DNA from: Alkalicoccobacillus porphyridii
Lineage (GTDB): Bacteria; Bacillota; Bacilli; Bacillales; Bacillaceae_D
Length of the DNA: 64,000 nucleotides
Direction of reading: 5' to 3'
Assembly (NCBI RefSeq): GCF_007293315.1
Contig: NZ_VLXZ01000001.1
Location: forward strand, 124,001-188,000
Shown here: positions 1 through 8,815 of the stretch, piece by piece
Numbering within the stretch: position 1 is the stretch's first letter
Layout: every line of letters begins with the position of its first letter
Translations under genes and position numbers: made by a program
Notes under the pieces: generated by a model
What the model was told of the DNA's origin: nothing
Database searches by the model: none
What the model saw: the letters and a program-made list of their open reading frames with translations, nothing else

Positions 1-412
1 GAACGGCACCTTCCATAAAGGCTTCAAAAAGGGGCCCCACAATTGCACCAAGCTTAATAGCACCAAACAGCGCAAAATAAAGCTCGGGTGAACGAGGCAT
101 AAAAATAAAAACACGATCTCCTTTTTTGACTCCAGCATCTTTTAAAACATTACCAGCTTTATTGGATTGTCTTTTCATCTGTTCAAATGTATAAGATTCT
201 TCTCTCTGTTTATCACTATAGTGAAGGGCAACTTGACTCGCTTTCTCTCCCTCTGCAAAACGATCAATCGCTTCAAATGCAAGGTTCACTTTCCCAGTCT
301 CACTCCAAGTAAACTCTTTCTCAACAGAGCCCCAATCAAAGCTTTCGTATTCTTTTTTATAGTTTTCTAGATTGTAAGTTCCATTTTCAGGTGGAAGCGC
401 TTGCATTTTCAT
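1..412 (-). CDS. acsA: Acetyl-CoA synthetase (AMP-forming), 5' part only
   Basis: The frame runs off the left edge of the window, so only the first 137 or so residues are seen. It would activate acetate to acetyl-CoA with ATP in the cytoplasm. The N-terminus starts MKMQALPPENG, and the visible part has the early acyl-adenylate-forming domain, including KKGDRVFIFMPRSPELYFA and FGAIKLGAIVGPLF. The ATG at 412 follows an AAGGAAGAG ribosome binding site. It is divergent from acuABC, the arrangement known in Bacillus subtilis, where AcuA acetylates and AcuC deacetylates AcsA. The nucleotide-binding and C-terminal domains with the regulatory lysine lie outside the window, so activity cannot be judged. 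Confidence 0.95.
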   Translation of the reverse strand, partial: MKMQALPPENGTYNLENYKKEYESFDWGSVEKEFTWSETGKVNLAFEAIDRFAEGEKASQVALHYSDKQREESYTFEQMKRQSNKAGNVLKDAGVKKGDRVFIFMPRSPELYFALFGAIKLGAIVGPLFEAFMEGAV

Positions 413-445
413 GAGTTCTCTTCCTTTCTGTAATGAATTAACATC

Positions 446-474
446 AGTATAATATACATAATTGATTTATACAA
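446..474 (-). promoter_or_regulatory. Probable SigA promoter of acsA
   Basis: On the minus strand, TTGTAT (474-469) and TATACT (451-446) are separated by 17 bp and lie about 35 bp upstream of the acsA start. Confidence 0.65.
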
Positions 475-480
475 ACAGAA

Positions 481-494
481 AGAAAACGCTGATT
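481..494. promoter_or_regulatory. Candidate cre (CcpA operator) between acsA and acuA
   Basis: AGAAAACGCTGATT matches 11 of 14 positions of the cre consensus TGWAARCGYTWNCW, including the central AARCGYT. It sits between the two divergent promoters. Catabolite repression of acsA and acuABC by CcpA is known in B. subtilis; that this box does it here is inference. Confidence 0.4.
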
Positions 495-530
495 CTTTTT
501 AAGAAAAAGCAAGTTATCTTCTATTCATCC

Positions 531-558
531 CTGCAAGTATGTTAGATTTGTGTATAAT
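531..558 (+). promoter_or_regulatory. Possible promoter of acuABC
   Basis: A perfect TATAAT at 553-558 lies about 36 bp upstream of the acuA start. The only -35 candidate is the weak CTGCAA at 531-536, 16 bp away, so the promoter may need activation or may be weak. Confidence 0.45.
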
Positions 559-594
559 GAACGTATTAGCCTGACAAAGGTGAGTGACGAACAT

Positions 595-1227
595 ATGATT
601 CATACAAAAAGCTACCATTCAACAACCATCCCCTACGAAGGAAGATCTTTATTACTTGAAGGCCCAATTAGCAGTGGGAAATTATCCTCTTATCAGTTTC
701 ATAGTGGTCTGGAATCATTCCGTCCAGCTGAGAAACAGAAGGAGGCCTTAATTGAAATTGCTGATTTACCTGAGGGCAGAATTAATGTTGTAGTAGATGA
801 TCAAACCGTTGTAGGCTATGTTACCTTCTTATACCCCGATCCGATGGAAAGGTGGTCTGAAGGAAACATGGAGAATTTACTTGAGTTAGGTGCCATAGAA
901 ATTGCATCAGCTTATCGTGGCATTTCTGCGGGGAAAAACCTTATTAAGCTATCTATGCTTGACCCAGCAATGGAAGATTATATTATTATTACAACTGAAT
1001 ATTATTGGCATTGGGACTTAAAAGGAAGTGGGTTAGATGTTTGGGAATATCGAAAAGTCATGGAAAAAATGATGGGAAGTGGCGGACTTGAGTGGTTTGC
1101 TACAGATGATCCTGAAATCAGCTCTCATCCTGCCAACTGTCTAATGGCCCGAATTGGCACCAATGTTGACCAAAAGTCCGTGCAACAATTTGATCAACTA
1201 CGCTTTCATAACCGTTTTATGTATTAA
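595..1227 (+). CDS. acuA: Acetyltransferase AcuA (GNAT), modifies acetyl-CoA synthetase
   Basis: AcuA acetylates the active-site lysine of AcsA and so switches acetate activation off. The product is 210 residues, the size of the B. subtilis protein. A GNAT core can be followed around residues 60-130 (RINVVVDDQTVVGYVTFLYP, then IEIASAYRGISAGKNLI, the acetyl-CoA loop). I place the start at ATG 595 because AAAGGTGAG lies 10 bp before it and the TATAAT of the promoter lies inside the longer open frame that begins at 550. It is first of three genes with acuB and acuC. Confidence 0.93.
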   Translation: MIHTKSYHSTTIPYEGRSLLLEGPISSGKLSSYQFHSGLESFRPAEKQKEALIEIADLPEGRINVVVDDQTVVGYVTFLYPDPMERWSEGNMENLLELGAIEIASAYRGISAGKNLIKLSMLDPAMEDYIIITTEYYWHWDLKGSGLDVWEYRKVMEKMMGSGGLEWFATDDPEISSHPANCLMARIGTNVDQKSVQQFDQLRFHNRFMY

Positions 1228-1253
1228 AATAGGACACTAAGGAGGCAGGTCAT

Positions 1254-1907
1254 ATGAAAGTAAAAGATATTATGCAAAGAAATGTCATCACACTTTCTGC
1301 AAACCATACAATTGGAGAGGCACTGCAGCTGCTTGAGAAAAATAGAATTAGACACATCCCTATTTTAGGGGCAAATAATGAAATTGAAGGTATTGTATCC
1401 GATCGAGATATTAGAGATGCCAGACCCTCTATATTTGAAGAACAAACGGATGGAACGGAGCTGAATCGACCGTTGTCTACCGTTATGTCCACGAATATTA
1501 TTACGGCAGAACCAGACGATTTAGTACAGGAAGTCGCCTCTGTCTTCTATCTATATCACATTGGCTGCTTGCCAATTACCGAAGAAGACCGCTTAGTTGG
1601 TATGGTGACAGAAACAGAGCTTCTTCATACGTTTGTTGAGTTAATGGGTGCAGACCAGCCGAGTACTCAGATTGATGTAGAAGTAGATAATAGTCCAGGT
1701 CAGCTAGCCTCTATTGCCTTAATCTTCAAAGAATTCGACATAAACATTCATAGTGTCATGGTCTATCCATCGACATCAGAACAGACAAAAATTTTGCTTT
1801 TTAGAGCACAGACGATAGATGCCAGACAGGTTATTCAAGCCATTCAAAACGCTGGATTTAAAGTCAAAGGTCCCGATTTACACGGAGAACTCCATGAAAA
1901 CAGCTGA
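1254..1907 (+). CDS. acuB: CBS-ACT domain protein AcuB
   Basis: A 217-residue protein with two CBS domains (about residues 1-60 and 75-135; typical start MKVKDIMQRNVITLSANHTI and the segment VMSTNIITAEPDDLVQEV) and a C-terminal ACT domain (about 140-210, starting IDVEVDNSPGQLASIA). It belongs to the acetoin/acetate utilisation operon. Its biochemical role is not settled; CBS and ACT domains suggest nucleotide or small-molecule sensing. AAGGAGGCAGGTCAT precedes the ATG. The 3' end overlaps acuC by 14 bp, which suggests translational coupling. Confidence 0.92.
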   Translation: MKVKDIMQRNVITLSANHTIGEALQLLEKNRIRHIPILGANNEIEGIVSDRDIRDARPSIFEEQTDGTELNRPLSTVMSTNIITAEPDDLVQEVASVFYLYHIGCLPITEEDRLVGMVTETELLHTFVELMGADQPSTQIDVEVDNSPGQLASIALIFKEFDINIHSVMVYPSTSEQTKILLFRAQTIDARQVIQAIQNAGFKVKGPDLHGELHENS

Positions 1908-3090
1908 AGCTGCTTTTATCTATTCAAGCGAGGAGCACCTATATCACTTTCATGAAAAACACCCCTTTAATCCGCGTCGATTAAGGCTAACCATGGATTT
2001 ATTACAGTATAGTGGTGCCTTGGATCAATCAATGATTCTTAAACCTCGTTATGCAACGGACCAAGAATTAGCTTTAGTACACGATCAAGCGTTTATTGAA
2101 GCGGTAAAACAGGCTGGGTGCGGTCGCTTAGTAGAAGAGCAAGCCCGTAACTATGGCATAGGTACGGATGATACTCCTTTTTTTGAAGGAATGCATGAGG
2201 CTGCCTCCTTACTAGTCGGTGGAACCTTAACAGCGGTTGATGCGGTTATGAACGGATCCTATTCACATGCTCTACACCTTGCTGGAGGACTACATCATGG
2301 ATTTAAAGGCAAAGCTTCAGGCTTCTGTATCTATAATGATTCGGCCATTGCTATCGAATACTTAAAGCAAAACTATCAGGCAAGAGTGCTTTATGTTGAC
2401 ACAGATGCACACCACGGTGACGGGGTTCAATGGTGTTTTTATGATGATCCTGATGTGTTCACACTTAGTATTCATGAAACGGGTCGCTACTTATTTCCTG
2501 GCACCGGCAGTGTAACAGAAAAAGGAGCAGGTGCAGGCTACGGAATGAAATTAAACATACCTCTTGAGGCGTTTACAGAGGATGAGTCGTTTTTAGAAAG
2601 CTATGAAACGACCTTCAGAGAAGTCGTAGAATTCTTTCGACCAGATGTGATCATAACTCAGAACGGAGCAGATTCACACTACCTCGATCCATTAACACAT
2701 CTGCATACCTCATTAAAAAGCTTCCACGCCATTCCAAAGCTAGCACATGAATTAGCTCATACCTATTGCAATGGCCGCTGGGTAGCGGTTGGTGGTGGCG
2801 GCTATGATCATTGGCGCGTAGTACCTAGAGCTTGGGGAAGCATTTGGCTTGAAATGACCGAACAAACAGACATTCTAAATCAACCAATACCCCAAATGTG
2901 GCATGAAGCATGGAAGGAACAGGCTGAAGAATTACTACCTTCTGTTTGGCATGATCCTGAGGATATGCTTCCTATCGTGCCTAGAAAACCGATTATTACC
3001 ACACGAAATCAGCAGACGGTTGAGAAGGCTTTATATTATATTCGAAATGAAAAAAAATCACTGCGTACACCTATCAATGAAAAAAGATAA
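1894..3090 (+). CDS. acuC: Protein deacetylase AcuC (class I HDAC-like)
   Basis: AcuC removes the acetyl group from AcsA and reactivates it. The 398-residue product has the arginase/HDAC fold signatures: HPFNPRRL near the N-terminus, LAGGLHHGFKGKASGFCIYN (charge-relay histidines), VDTDAHHGDGVQ (zinc ligands), QNGADSH and GGGGYD. The start at ATG 1894 inside the end of acuB follows GGAGAACTCC; the frame is open further upstream to 1819 but those codons are in acuB and show no ribosome binding site. A bidirectional terminator follows at 3112. Confidence 0.95.
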   Translation: MKTAEAAFIYSSEEHLYHFHEKHPFNPRRLRLTMDLLQYSGALDQSMILKPRYATDQELALVHDQAFIEAVKQAGCGRLVEEQARNYGIGTDDTPFFEGMHEAASLLVGGTLTAVDAVMNGSYSHALHLAGGLHHGFKGKASGFCIYNDSAIAIEYLKQNYQARVLYVDTDAHHGDGVQWCFYDDPDVFTLSIHETGRYLFPGTGSVTEKGAGAGYGMKLNIPLEAFTEDESFLESYETTFREVVEFFRPDVIITQNGADSHYLDPLTHLHTSLKSFHAIPKLAHELAHTYCNGRWVAVGGGGYDHWRVVPRAWGSIWLEMTEQTDILNQPIPQMWHEAWKEQAEELLPSVWHDPEDMLPIVPRKPIITTRNQQTVEKALYYIRNEKKSLRTPINEKR

Positions 3091-3111
3091 AGCAAAAGGA
3101 TATGCGATAAC

Positions 3112-3150
3112 AAAAAATCCGATCACAATGTACATTGTGATCGGATTTTT
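3112..3150. terminator. Bidirectional terminator between acuC and mtnN
   Basis: A near-perfect palindrome, AATCCGATCACAATGT / ACATTGTGATCGGATT, flanked by A and T runs, separates the convergent genes acuC and mtnN. Confidence 0.9.
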
Positions 3151-3162
3151 GCTTTGTGTCTT

Positions 3163-3882
3163 TTATATCTTATTATAATCATTCCAGCTACTTAGCATTT
3201 CCATGACAAGTATATGTGATTGCTTACTTGCAAGCTCGGTAAACTCAGTAAAGCTCATAGAGGCTTGCTCGTTAGCATTATCAGAAATTGCTCGAATAAT
3301 CACAAATGGGATTTCACTCATTGTAGCCACTTGTGCTACTGCAGCCCCTTCCATTTCAACACAAGCACCTGTAAATTCATCATAAAGTGTTTGCGCTGTA
3401 TGTAAGTCTGCAATAAATTGATCCCCGCTTAATATTCTTCCTTTTAAGATCCTACAGGAAAGAATTCTTTCTGCTGATCTAAAAGCAAGCTCTACTAAAC
3501 CGCTATCTGCTTGAAAAATAGAGGAAGTAGATTGCATTGGAATTTGTCCCTTAGGAAAACCAAGTGCTGTTGCATCCATATCATGCTGCATAGCGCTTGA
3601 TGAAATCACCATATCTCCAACCTGTAAGCTCTTATCTAATGCCCCAGCAATTCCAGTAAAAAGGATATGAGACACCTCAAACGCATCAATCAAAATTTGA
3701 GTAGTCACGGCAGCATTTACCTTACCAACGCCAGAGCGACAAAGGACAACAGAACTGCCATTTATCTCACCAATATAAAACGTAATACCTGCCCGTTCTT
3801 CTGTACTTTCCATCTGTAGCTCTGAACGAAGCTGGCGAATCTCCTCATCCATTGCGCCAATTAATCCAATTCGTTTCCCCAT
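3163..3882 (-). CDS. mtnN: 5'-methylthioadenosine/S-adenosylhomocysteine nucleosidase
   Basis: The enzyme cleaves adenine from methylthioadenosine and S-adenosylhomocysteine, in methionine salvage and activated-methyl recycling. The protein starts MGKRIGLIGAMDEEI, with the catalytic glutamate near residue 13, and ends with VEMEGAAVAQVA and AISDNANEQ, which hold the ribose-contacting glutamate and the catalytic aspartate. Length is 239 residues, near the family norm. The start is ATG 3882 or the adjacent ATG 3885; the ribosome binding site is weak, and the gene begins about 10 bp after the ccpA stop, so coupling to ccpA is likely. In B. subtilis mtnN is elsewhere; its place between acuC and ccpA is a local rearrangement. 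Confidence 0.93.
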   Translation of the reverse strand: MGKRIGLIGAMDEEIRQLRSELQMESTEERAGITFYIGEINGSSVVLCRSGVGKVNAAVTTQILIDAFEVSHILFTGIAGALDKSLQVGDMVISSSAMQHDMDATALGFPKGQIPMQSTSSIFQADSGLVELAFRSAERILSCRILKGRILSGDQFIADLHTAQTLYDEFTGACVEMEGAAVAQVATMSEIPFVIIRAISDNANEQASMSFTEFTELASKQSHILVMEMLSSWNDYNKI

Positions 3883-3892
3883 CATAAACTGA

Positions 3893-4897
3893 TTAATTGC
3901 TCTTTGTGGATTGTCTAAATTCAATTCGATGCGGCAATTGAACCGTGTGATCAGCAACTTCTTCTTTGTTCATAAACTTTGTAAGTAATCGCATAGAAAC
4001 AGCACCAATATCATACATAGGCTGAACAACTGTTGTGAGTGTTGGACGAACCATTACAGATAATCTTGTGTTATCAAAACCGATGACATCAAAATCATCT
4101 GGTACGTGATAGCCTTTATCCTGTGCCCCATGAATAACACCAAGAGCCATTTCGTCTGATGATGCAAAAATAGCAGTAGGCATTTCTTTCATTCCTACAA
4201 ATGATTCCATCGCTTCAATTCCGGAATCATATGTATAATCACCAAGAACAATTAAATCTTCATCAAATGTAATCTGATGCTTGTCCAGTGCAGAACGATA
4301 ACCGGCAAACTTTTGGTAGCCATTAATCGGATCATCTAAAGATCCACTTAACATACCAATTCTTGTGTGCCCCTTTTCTATTAACATGGATATCGCATCC
4401 TCAGCAGCTTGCTTATAGTCAATGTTAACAGATGGGAACGTCTGCTCTTGATCAAGAGTTGCTGCTAGAACAATTGGAACCGGTGAACGCTTAAACTGAA
4501 TCGCATGCTCTTCAGTAATTTCGCCACCCATGTAAACAATACCATCCACTTGCTTTTCTAGTAGGGTATTAATCAAATGAATTTCTTTTTCTTTGTTCTG
4601 ATCTGAATTACAAAGAATGATATTATACTTATACATCGTTGCAATATCTTCTATGCCTCTAGCAAGTTCAGAGAAAAAGATGCTAGAAATGTCAGGAATG
4701 ATTACCCCAACTGTTGTTGTTCTTTTGCTTGCAAGCCCTCTAGCGACAGCATTTGGACGATAACCTAATCGTTCAATGGCTTCTAGTACTTTCTTCCTGG
4801 TTGTAGGCTTAACATTTGGGTTACCGTTCACTACTCGTGATACAGTGGCCATGGATACGCCTGCTTCTCTTGCTACATCATAAATCGTTGTATTCAC
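3893..4897 (-). CDS. ccpA: Catabolite control protein A
   Basis: The master carbon catabolite regulator; with HPr-Ser-P it binds cre boxes. It is a LacI/GalR protein of 334 residues, the same length as in B. subtilis: N-terminal helix-turn-helix ([20 protein letters not shown]), then hinge ([19 protein letters not shown]) and a periplasmic-binding-like effector domain. I take GTG 4897 as start because AGGAGG stands 6 bp before it. An in-frame ATG five codons upstream contains the AGGAGG itself as codons 2 and 3, so it is unlikely to be used. Three candidate cre regions in this window may be its targets. Confidence 0.96.
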   Translation of the reverse strand: MNTTIYDVAREAGVSMATVSRVVNGNPNVKPTTRKKVLEAIERLGYRPNAVARGLASKRTTTVGVIIPDISSIFFSELARGIEDIATMYKYNIILCNSDQNKEKEIHLINTLLEKQVDGIVYMGGEITEEHAIQFKRSPVPIVLAATLDQEQTFPSVNIDYKQAAEDAISMLIEKGHTRIGMLSGSLDDPINGYQKFAGYRSALDKHQITFDEDLIVLGDYTYDSGIEAMESFVGMKEMPTAIFASSDEMALGVIHGAQDKGYHVPDDFDVIGFDNTRLSVMVRPTLTTVVQPMYDIGAVSMRLLTKFMNKEEVADHTVQLPHRIEFRQSTKSN

Positions 4898-4939
4898 ATT
4901 GATCCTCCTCATGACATACTTTACCTAGTTTGTACTGTT

Positions 4940-4968
4940 ATCATACGCTACAAATCAGGCTTCTGCAA
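4940..4968 (-). promoter_or_regulatory. Probable SigA promoter of ccpA-mtnN
   Basis: TTGCAG (4968-4963) and TATGAT (4945-4940) on the minus strand are spaced by 17 bp and lie about 45 bp upstream of the AGGAGG of ccpA. Confidence 0.65.
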
Positions 4969-5127
4969 TGTCTTTCGCATTTATTCGACAATATCTGAGA
5001 ATTCCTACATTATTTAAGAGGTATAACACTACCTGTACTATTTTACTCTAGTATTCCCTTGATTCGTGCAATATATGCTTGTATTCTCCAAAAAGAGTAT
5101 TCATTCATTTTAATTCTCACTTATAGG

Positions 5128-5160
5128 AAAAGCAACCCACTTCTATCGAAGGGGTTGCCT
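5128..5160 (-). terminator. Terminator of the DAHP synthase gene
   Basis: On the minus strand GGCAACCC and GGGTTGC form the stem with an inner TTC/GAA pairing, followed by CTTTTCC. It lies 15 bp past the aroA stop. Confidence 0.75.
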
Positions 5161-5174
5161 GTAAATATTCCTTA

Positions 5175-6248
5175 TTATTTATATAATCCAGATTCTTTTA
5201 ATTGATCAATAAATGAATGGAACGTAGGAATATCCATTTGCTGAGCAGAGTCAGATAATGCAACAGCAGGATCAGGGTGTACCTCAGCCATTACAGCATC
5301 AGCTCCAATAGCAAGTGCTGCCTTAGCAGTCGGTAGTAACAAATCTCTTCTTCCCGTAGAGTGTGTAACATCTACTAAGACAGGAAGATGTGTTTCCTGC
5401 TTAAGAATAGGTACAGCCGAGATATCTAGAGTATTACGTGTTGCTTTCTCGTATGTGCGAATACCACGCTCGCACAGCATAATTTGACTATTACCTTTTG
5501 AAACAATGTATTCAGCAGCATGGATAAATTCTTCAATCGTTGCAGATAGCCCACGCTTGAGTAGGACAGGCTTGTTAACAGACCCCGCAGCCTTAAGAAG
5601 CTCAAAGTTCTGCATATTACGAGCACCAATCTGAATGACATCAATGTATTCAACCGCAGTTTCAATGTCAGATGGGCTAACAATTTCACTAATAACGACC
5701 ATATCTTGTTCTTCTGCTACACGCTTTAAAATTTGTAGACCTTCAAGTCCCAAACCCTGAAAATCATATGGGGACGTTCTTGGCTTAAATGCGCCGCCTC
5801 GTAATAATTTTAGTCCTCTTTCTTTCATTGCTTTAGCGACAGCTGTTACTTGCTCATAGCTCTCAACAGCGCAAGGTCCCATGATTAGGCGCTGCTGCCC
5901 ATCTCCAATCAGTTCGCCTCCTAAATCTACGATCGTATTATTCTGCTGTTTTTTTCTTGAGACTAGAAGAGCCTTACTATTATCATCTTCTTGAAGCTCT
6001 AAACCAGCTTTAAAGATTTGTTTAAATAAATGTTGAAGTGTACTTGTTTCAAATGGACCTTCATTGTGCTCTGCAATGTGGTCAAGCATTTTCCGCTCTC
6101 TAACCGGATCAAACCGATTAACACCCGACTCACGCTTTACAGATCCTATTTTTTGTACTAAACCTGCACGCTGATTTATTAAAGCAAGTAGTTTTAAATT
6201 CACATCATCTAGCTCAGACCTTAACTGTTCCAGTTGTTCATTACTCAT
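5175..6248 (-). CDS. aroA: Bifunctional chorismate mutase / DAHP synthase
   Basis: It condenses phosphoenolpyruvate and erythrose-4-phosphate to DAHP, the first step of the shikimate pathway; the N-terminal AroQ chorismate mutase domain (about 1-90) confers feedback control by prephenate and chorismate in B. subtilis. The DAHP synthase part shows [48 protein letters not shown] and [11 protein letters not shown]. Product is 357 residues. ATG 6248 is preceded by GGAG at 6-7 bp; a GTG four codons upstream has poorer spacing. The symbol follows B. subtilis usage, where aroA is this enzyme and not EPSP synthase. Monocistronic with its own terminator. Confidence 0.95.
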   Translation of the reverse strand: MSNEQLEQLRSELDDVNLKLLALINQRAGLVQKIGSVKRESGVNRFDPVRERKMLDHIAEHNEGPFETSTLQHLFKQIFKAGLELQEDDNSKALLVSRKKQQNNTIVDLGGELIGDGQQRLIMGPCAVESYEQVTAVAKAMKERGLKLLRGGAFKPRTSPYDFQGLGLEGLQILKRVAEEQDMVVISEIVSPSDIETAVEYIDVIQIGARNMQNFELLKAAGSVNKPVLLKRGLSATIEEFIHAAEYIVSKGNSQIMLCERGIRTYEKATRNTLDISAVPILKQETHLPVLVDVTHSTGRRDLLLPTAKAALAIGADAVMAEVHPDPAVALSDSAQQMDIPTFHSFIDQLKESGLYK

Positions 6249-6295
6249 ACCATACTCCACTCCTCACAAAAATATGTTCTCTTTAACTAGGTTTC

Positions 6296-6324
6296 ATTAT
6301 AAAGGATGTTATTCCGAATGTCAC
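6296..6324 (-). promoter_or_regulatory. Probable SigA promoter of aroA
   Basis: GTGACA (6324-6319), a 17-bp spacer and TATAAT (6301-6296) on the minus strand. An imperfect inverted repeat, CGCTT-TT-AAGCG, lies upstream at 6348-6359 and resembles a degenerate cre (11 of 14), of unknown meaning. Confidence 0.7.
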
Positions 6325-6446
6325 GACATTTCTCTTTATTTCTTAGACGCTTTTAAGCGCTAAAGTGTTTCTTATTTATTTATACCTTTTATCGCCTTTT
6401 TCTAGTAAAATAGCAGTAGGCTAAATGAAAGGTAATAGGTGACAGC

Positions 6447-8600
6447 ATGGCAATCGACTCTCCAACATTATTTGCTTTGGACATTGGAACTCGTTCTGTG
6501 GTTGGGCTCTTGCTAAGAGAGAATGGCGACCAGCATGAACTTATTGATATTGAAGTGATTGAACATCAAGAGCGTTCTATGCTTGATGGTCAGATACATA
6601 ATATACCTTCTGTAGCGGCAGTGATTGCCGAGGTCAAGGAACGATTGGAAAAAAGACATCATCCATTGCATCGAGCTTGCGTGGCCGCTGCAGGGCGATC
6701 GTTATTAACGAAACGAGCCTCCTATGCCATTAGTCTTGATGAGCATGTACTTGAGACACGTGAAGATCTTTTAAACCTTGAACTTAGTGCAGTGAGCCAA
6801 GCCCAATATCAATTATCTCTTGAATCTGAGGATCAAATGACTTCAAGATATGATTGTGTAGGGTATTCAGTGTTAGAATACCGCTTGGATGGATCTTCAA
6901 TTGGAAGTCTATTGCAACAAAATGGGAAACAAGCTGAGATTGAAGTGATCGCGACTTTTTTACCAAAAGTTGTTGTTGAGTCTCTTCTTTCTGCCTTGCA
7001 TAAAGTAGACTTGCAGCTAGAAGCACTCACACTTGAACCAATCGCTGCCATTGATGTTCTTATTCCAACCTCTATGCGGCGTTTAAATGTCGCCTTAGTT
7101 GATATTGGGGCTGGAACATCTGATATTGCACTTACAGCCGAGGGAACGGTCCAGGCATATGGCATGGTTCCAATCGCTGGCGATGAAATTACAGAAGCGT
7201 TAAGTGACTATTATCTTCTCGATTTTCCTGAAGCCGAAAAGATTAAAAGACTTTCCCTTGAAACACAAAAGATTTCAGTAACAGATATTCTTGGTCACAC
7301 TAAGGATTATACAAGTGAGGAATTATTTGATCCAATCAAACCAGCTATTCAATCGATAGCGATGTCGATCGCTGATGAGATCCTTCGTTTAAATGGTAAA
7401 CCACCAAAAGCCGTGATGCTAGTTGGTGGAGGCAGTCAGACACCCTTTCTTACTGAGATGTTGGCTGATTCACTCAACCTTCCAAAAGAACGAGTGGCTG
7501 TCCGTGGCATAGAAGCGATACAGAATTTCTCTGCTTTAAACGAAGAGCTTATAGGTCCAGAGCTAGTAACGCCTGTAGGTATCGCCATTGCAGCAAAACA
7601 AAATCCAATTCACTATGTAAGTGTGAATGTAAATGGACGTGTACTCCGTCTATTTGACGCAAAAAAATTAACGATCGGAGACGCGTTTGTATCTGCAGGT
7701 ATCGACGTCGTGAAACAATATGGGAAGCCCGGTATGGCTATTGTTGTTGAAGTAAATGACAAGCTCATAACCATTCCTGGTTTTCATGGTAAAGCTCCAC
7801 AAATCACAAAAAATGGAGTTCCTGCCCTCATAACGGATTCGATATCTGAAGGGGATCACTTAATTATTAAACCTGGCCAGAACGGGACAGAGCCTGAGGC
7901 AACCATTGGCGATATCATTGATCAATCCTCTACTATCACATGTTATATAAATGGAAACCCTGTTGAGATTGCTACAGTTATTACAAGAAATCAAGAGCGT
8001 GTCGATCGTAATCAGAAGCTTCAGGATCGCGATACAATTAAAGTACAAGCTCTCTCTTCGGTAAAGGATTTGCTGCAGAATGCGAATATAGACCCTAGAT
8101 GGTTTACGTCCATATCTGTTGACGTTAATCATAAAACGACATCAGTAACCAAACAACACACGTCTCTTTTAGTAAATGGGCGATCAGCTACATTAGAACA
8201 AACGCTTGCTCAAGGCGATCGTGTGGATGTCCACCATCCGAGCACAGGTGAGACACATTTCCTTGCGGCTGATATTTACGAGGCGTTAGGATCGCTTCAA
8301 CAGTCACTTGACGTCACATTTAACGAAAAACCATTAAGCTTAACCAGAAGTTCAATCGAGCTTTACCGAGGAAGTGAGAAGCTATCAGCATCAGCTACTA
8401 TTCATCCACATGATGTTCTAACAACACAAACAGCTAAATTAGAGCCTTTTATTATTCAAGATCTATTTGCGATAGCGGACATTACCATTCCAGTTGGGTC
8501 TAAACAAACCTTTAAGCTAACAATAAATCAATCTCCTGCTGAATTTATTAGTCCACTTAGTCAAGGCGACAGAGTGGAACTCACATTTGTATCGATATAA
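6447..8600 (+). CDS. FtsA/PilM-like actin-fold ATPase with long repeat-rich C-terminus
   Basis: A 717-residue cytoplasmic protein. Residues 1-380 have the actin/Hsp70 ATPase motifs: phosphate-1 LFALDIGTRSVVGLL, phosphate-2 VALVDIGAGTSDIAL, and the adenosine motif AVMLVGGGSQTPFL, with an SHS2-like insert between them. This is the fold of FtsA and PilM. The C-terminal 330 residues are extra: at about 390, 497, 573, 620 and 689 similar beta segments recur, each like hydrophobic-x-(V/I)NG followed by L-x-GD-x-V, as in beta-grasp modules. No membrane-targeting helix is seen at the end. AGGTGACAGC precedes the ATG. It stands alone between aroA and ytxH, where B. subtilis has ytxJ. A role in envelope or division assembly is a guess from the fold. 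Confidence 0.8.
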   Translation: MAIDSPTLFALDIGTRSVVGLLLRENGDQHELIDIEVIEHQERSMLDGQIHNIPSVAAVIAEVKERLEKRHHPLHRACVAAAGRSLLTKRASYAISLDEHVLETREDLLNLELSAVSQAQYQLSLESEDQMTSRYDCVGYSVLEYRLDGSSIGSLLQQNGKQAEIEVIATFLPKVVVESLLSALHKVDLQLEALTLEPIAAIDVLIPTSMRRLNVALVDIGAGTSDIALTAEGTVQAYGMVPIAGDEITEALSDYYLLDFPEAEKIKRLSLETQKISVTDILGHTKDYTSEELFDPIKPAIQSIAMSIADEILRLNGKPPKAVMLVGGGSQTPFLTEMLADSLNLPKERVAVRGIEAIQNFSALNEELIGPELVTPVGIAIAAKQNPIHYVSVNVNGRVLRLFDAKKLTIGDAFVSAGIDVVKQYGKPGMAIVVEVNDKLITIPGFHGKAPQITKNGVPALITDSISEGDHLIIKPGQNGTEPEATIGDIIDQSSTITCYINGNPVEIATVITRNQERVDRNQKLQDRDTIKVQALSSVKDLLQNANIDPRWFTSISVDVNHKTTSVTKQHTSLLVNGRSATLEQTLAQGDRVDVHHPSTGETHFLAADIYEALGSLQQSLDVTFNEKPLSLTRSSIELYRGSEKLSASATIHPHDVLTTQTAKLEPFIIQDLFAIADITIPVGSKQTFKLTINQSPAEFISPLSQGDRVELTFVSI

Positions 8601-8698
8601 ATAACCAGGCAAAGATCTCACCAAGCTAAATACAGTTTAGGGAGCTGGCTAAATTGGAGAGCATCTAAAGAAGGGGTCTCCACAAGATAAATAAACCT

Positions 8699-8738
8699 AA
8701 AAGAAGAACGGTCCCATGATAAGGACCGTTCTTCTTTT
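8699..8738. terminator. Bidirectional terminator after the FtsA-like gene
   Basis: AAGAAGAACGGTCC and GGACCGTTCTTCTT form a 14-bp perfect stem with loop CATGATAA, A-rich before and T-rich after, serving the FtsA-like gene and ytxGH. Confidence 0.9.
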
Positions 8739-8815
8739 GTTTATAGCAGAAGAATTCAAGCCAGCCAAAAGAATAATTAGTGGCAAACGTAGAATTCTTC
8801 CAATTAGATTTTTCA

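Noticed and set aside
8640-8700. Hairpin-like AGCTAAAT...AGCTGGCT stretch after the FtsA-like gene
   Set aside because: Pairing is short and imperfect; the strong terminator at 8699-8738 explains the region.
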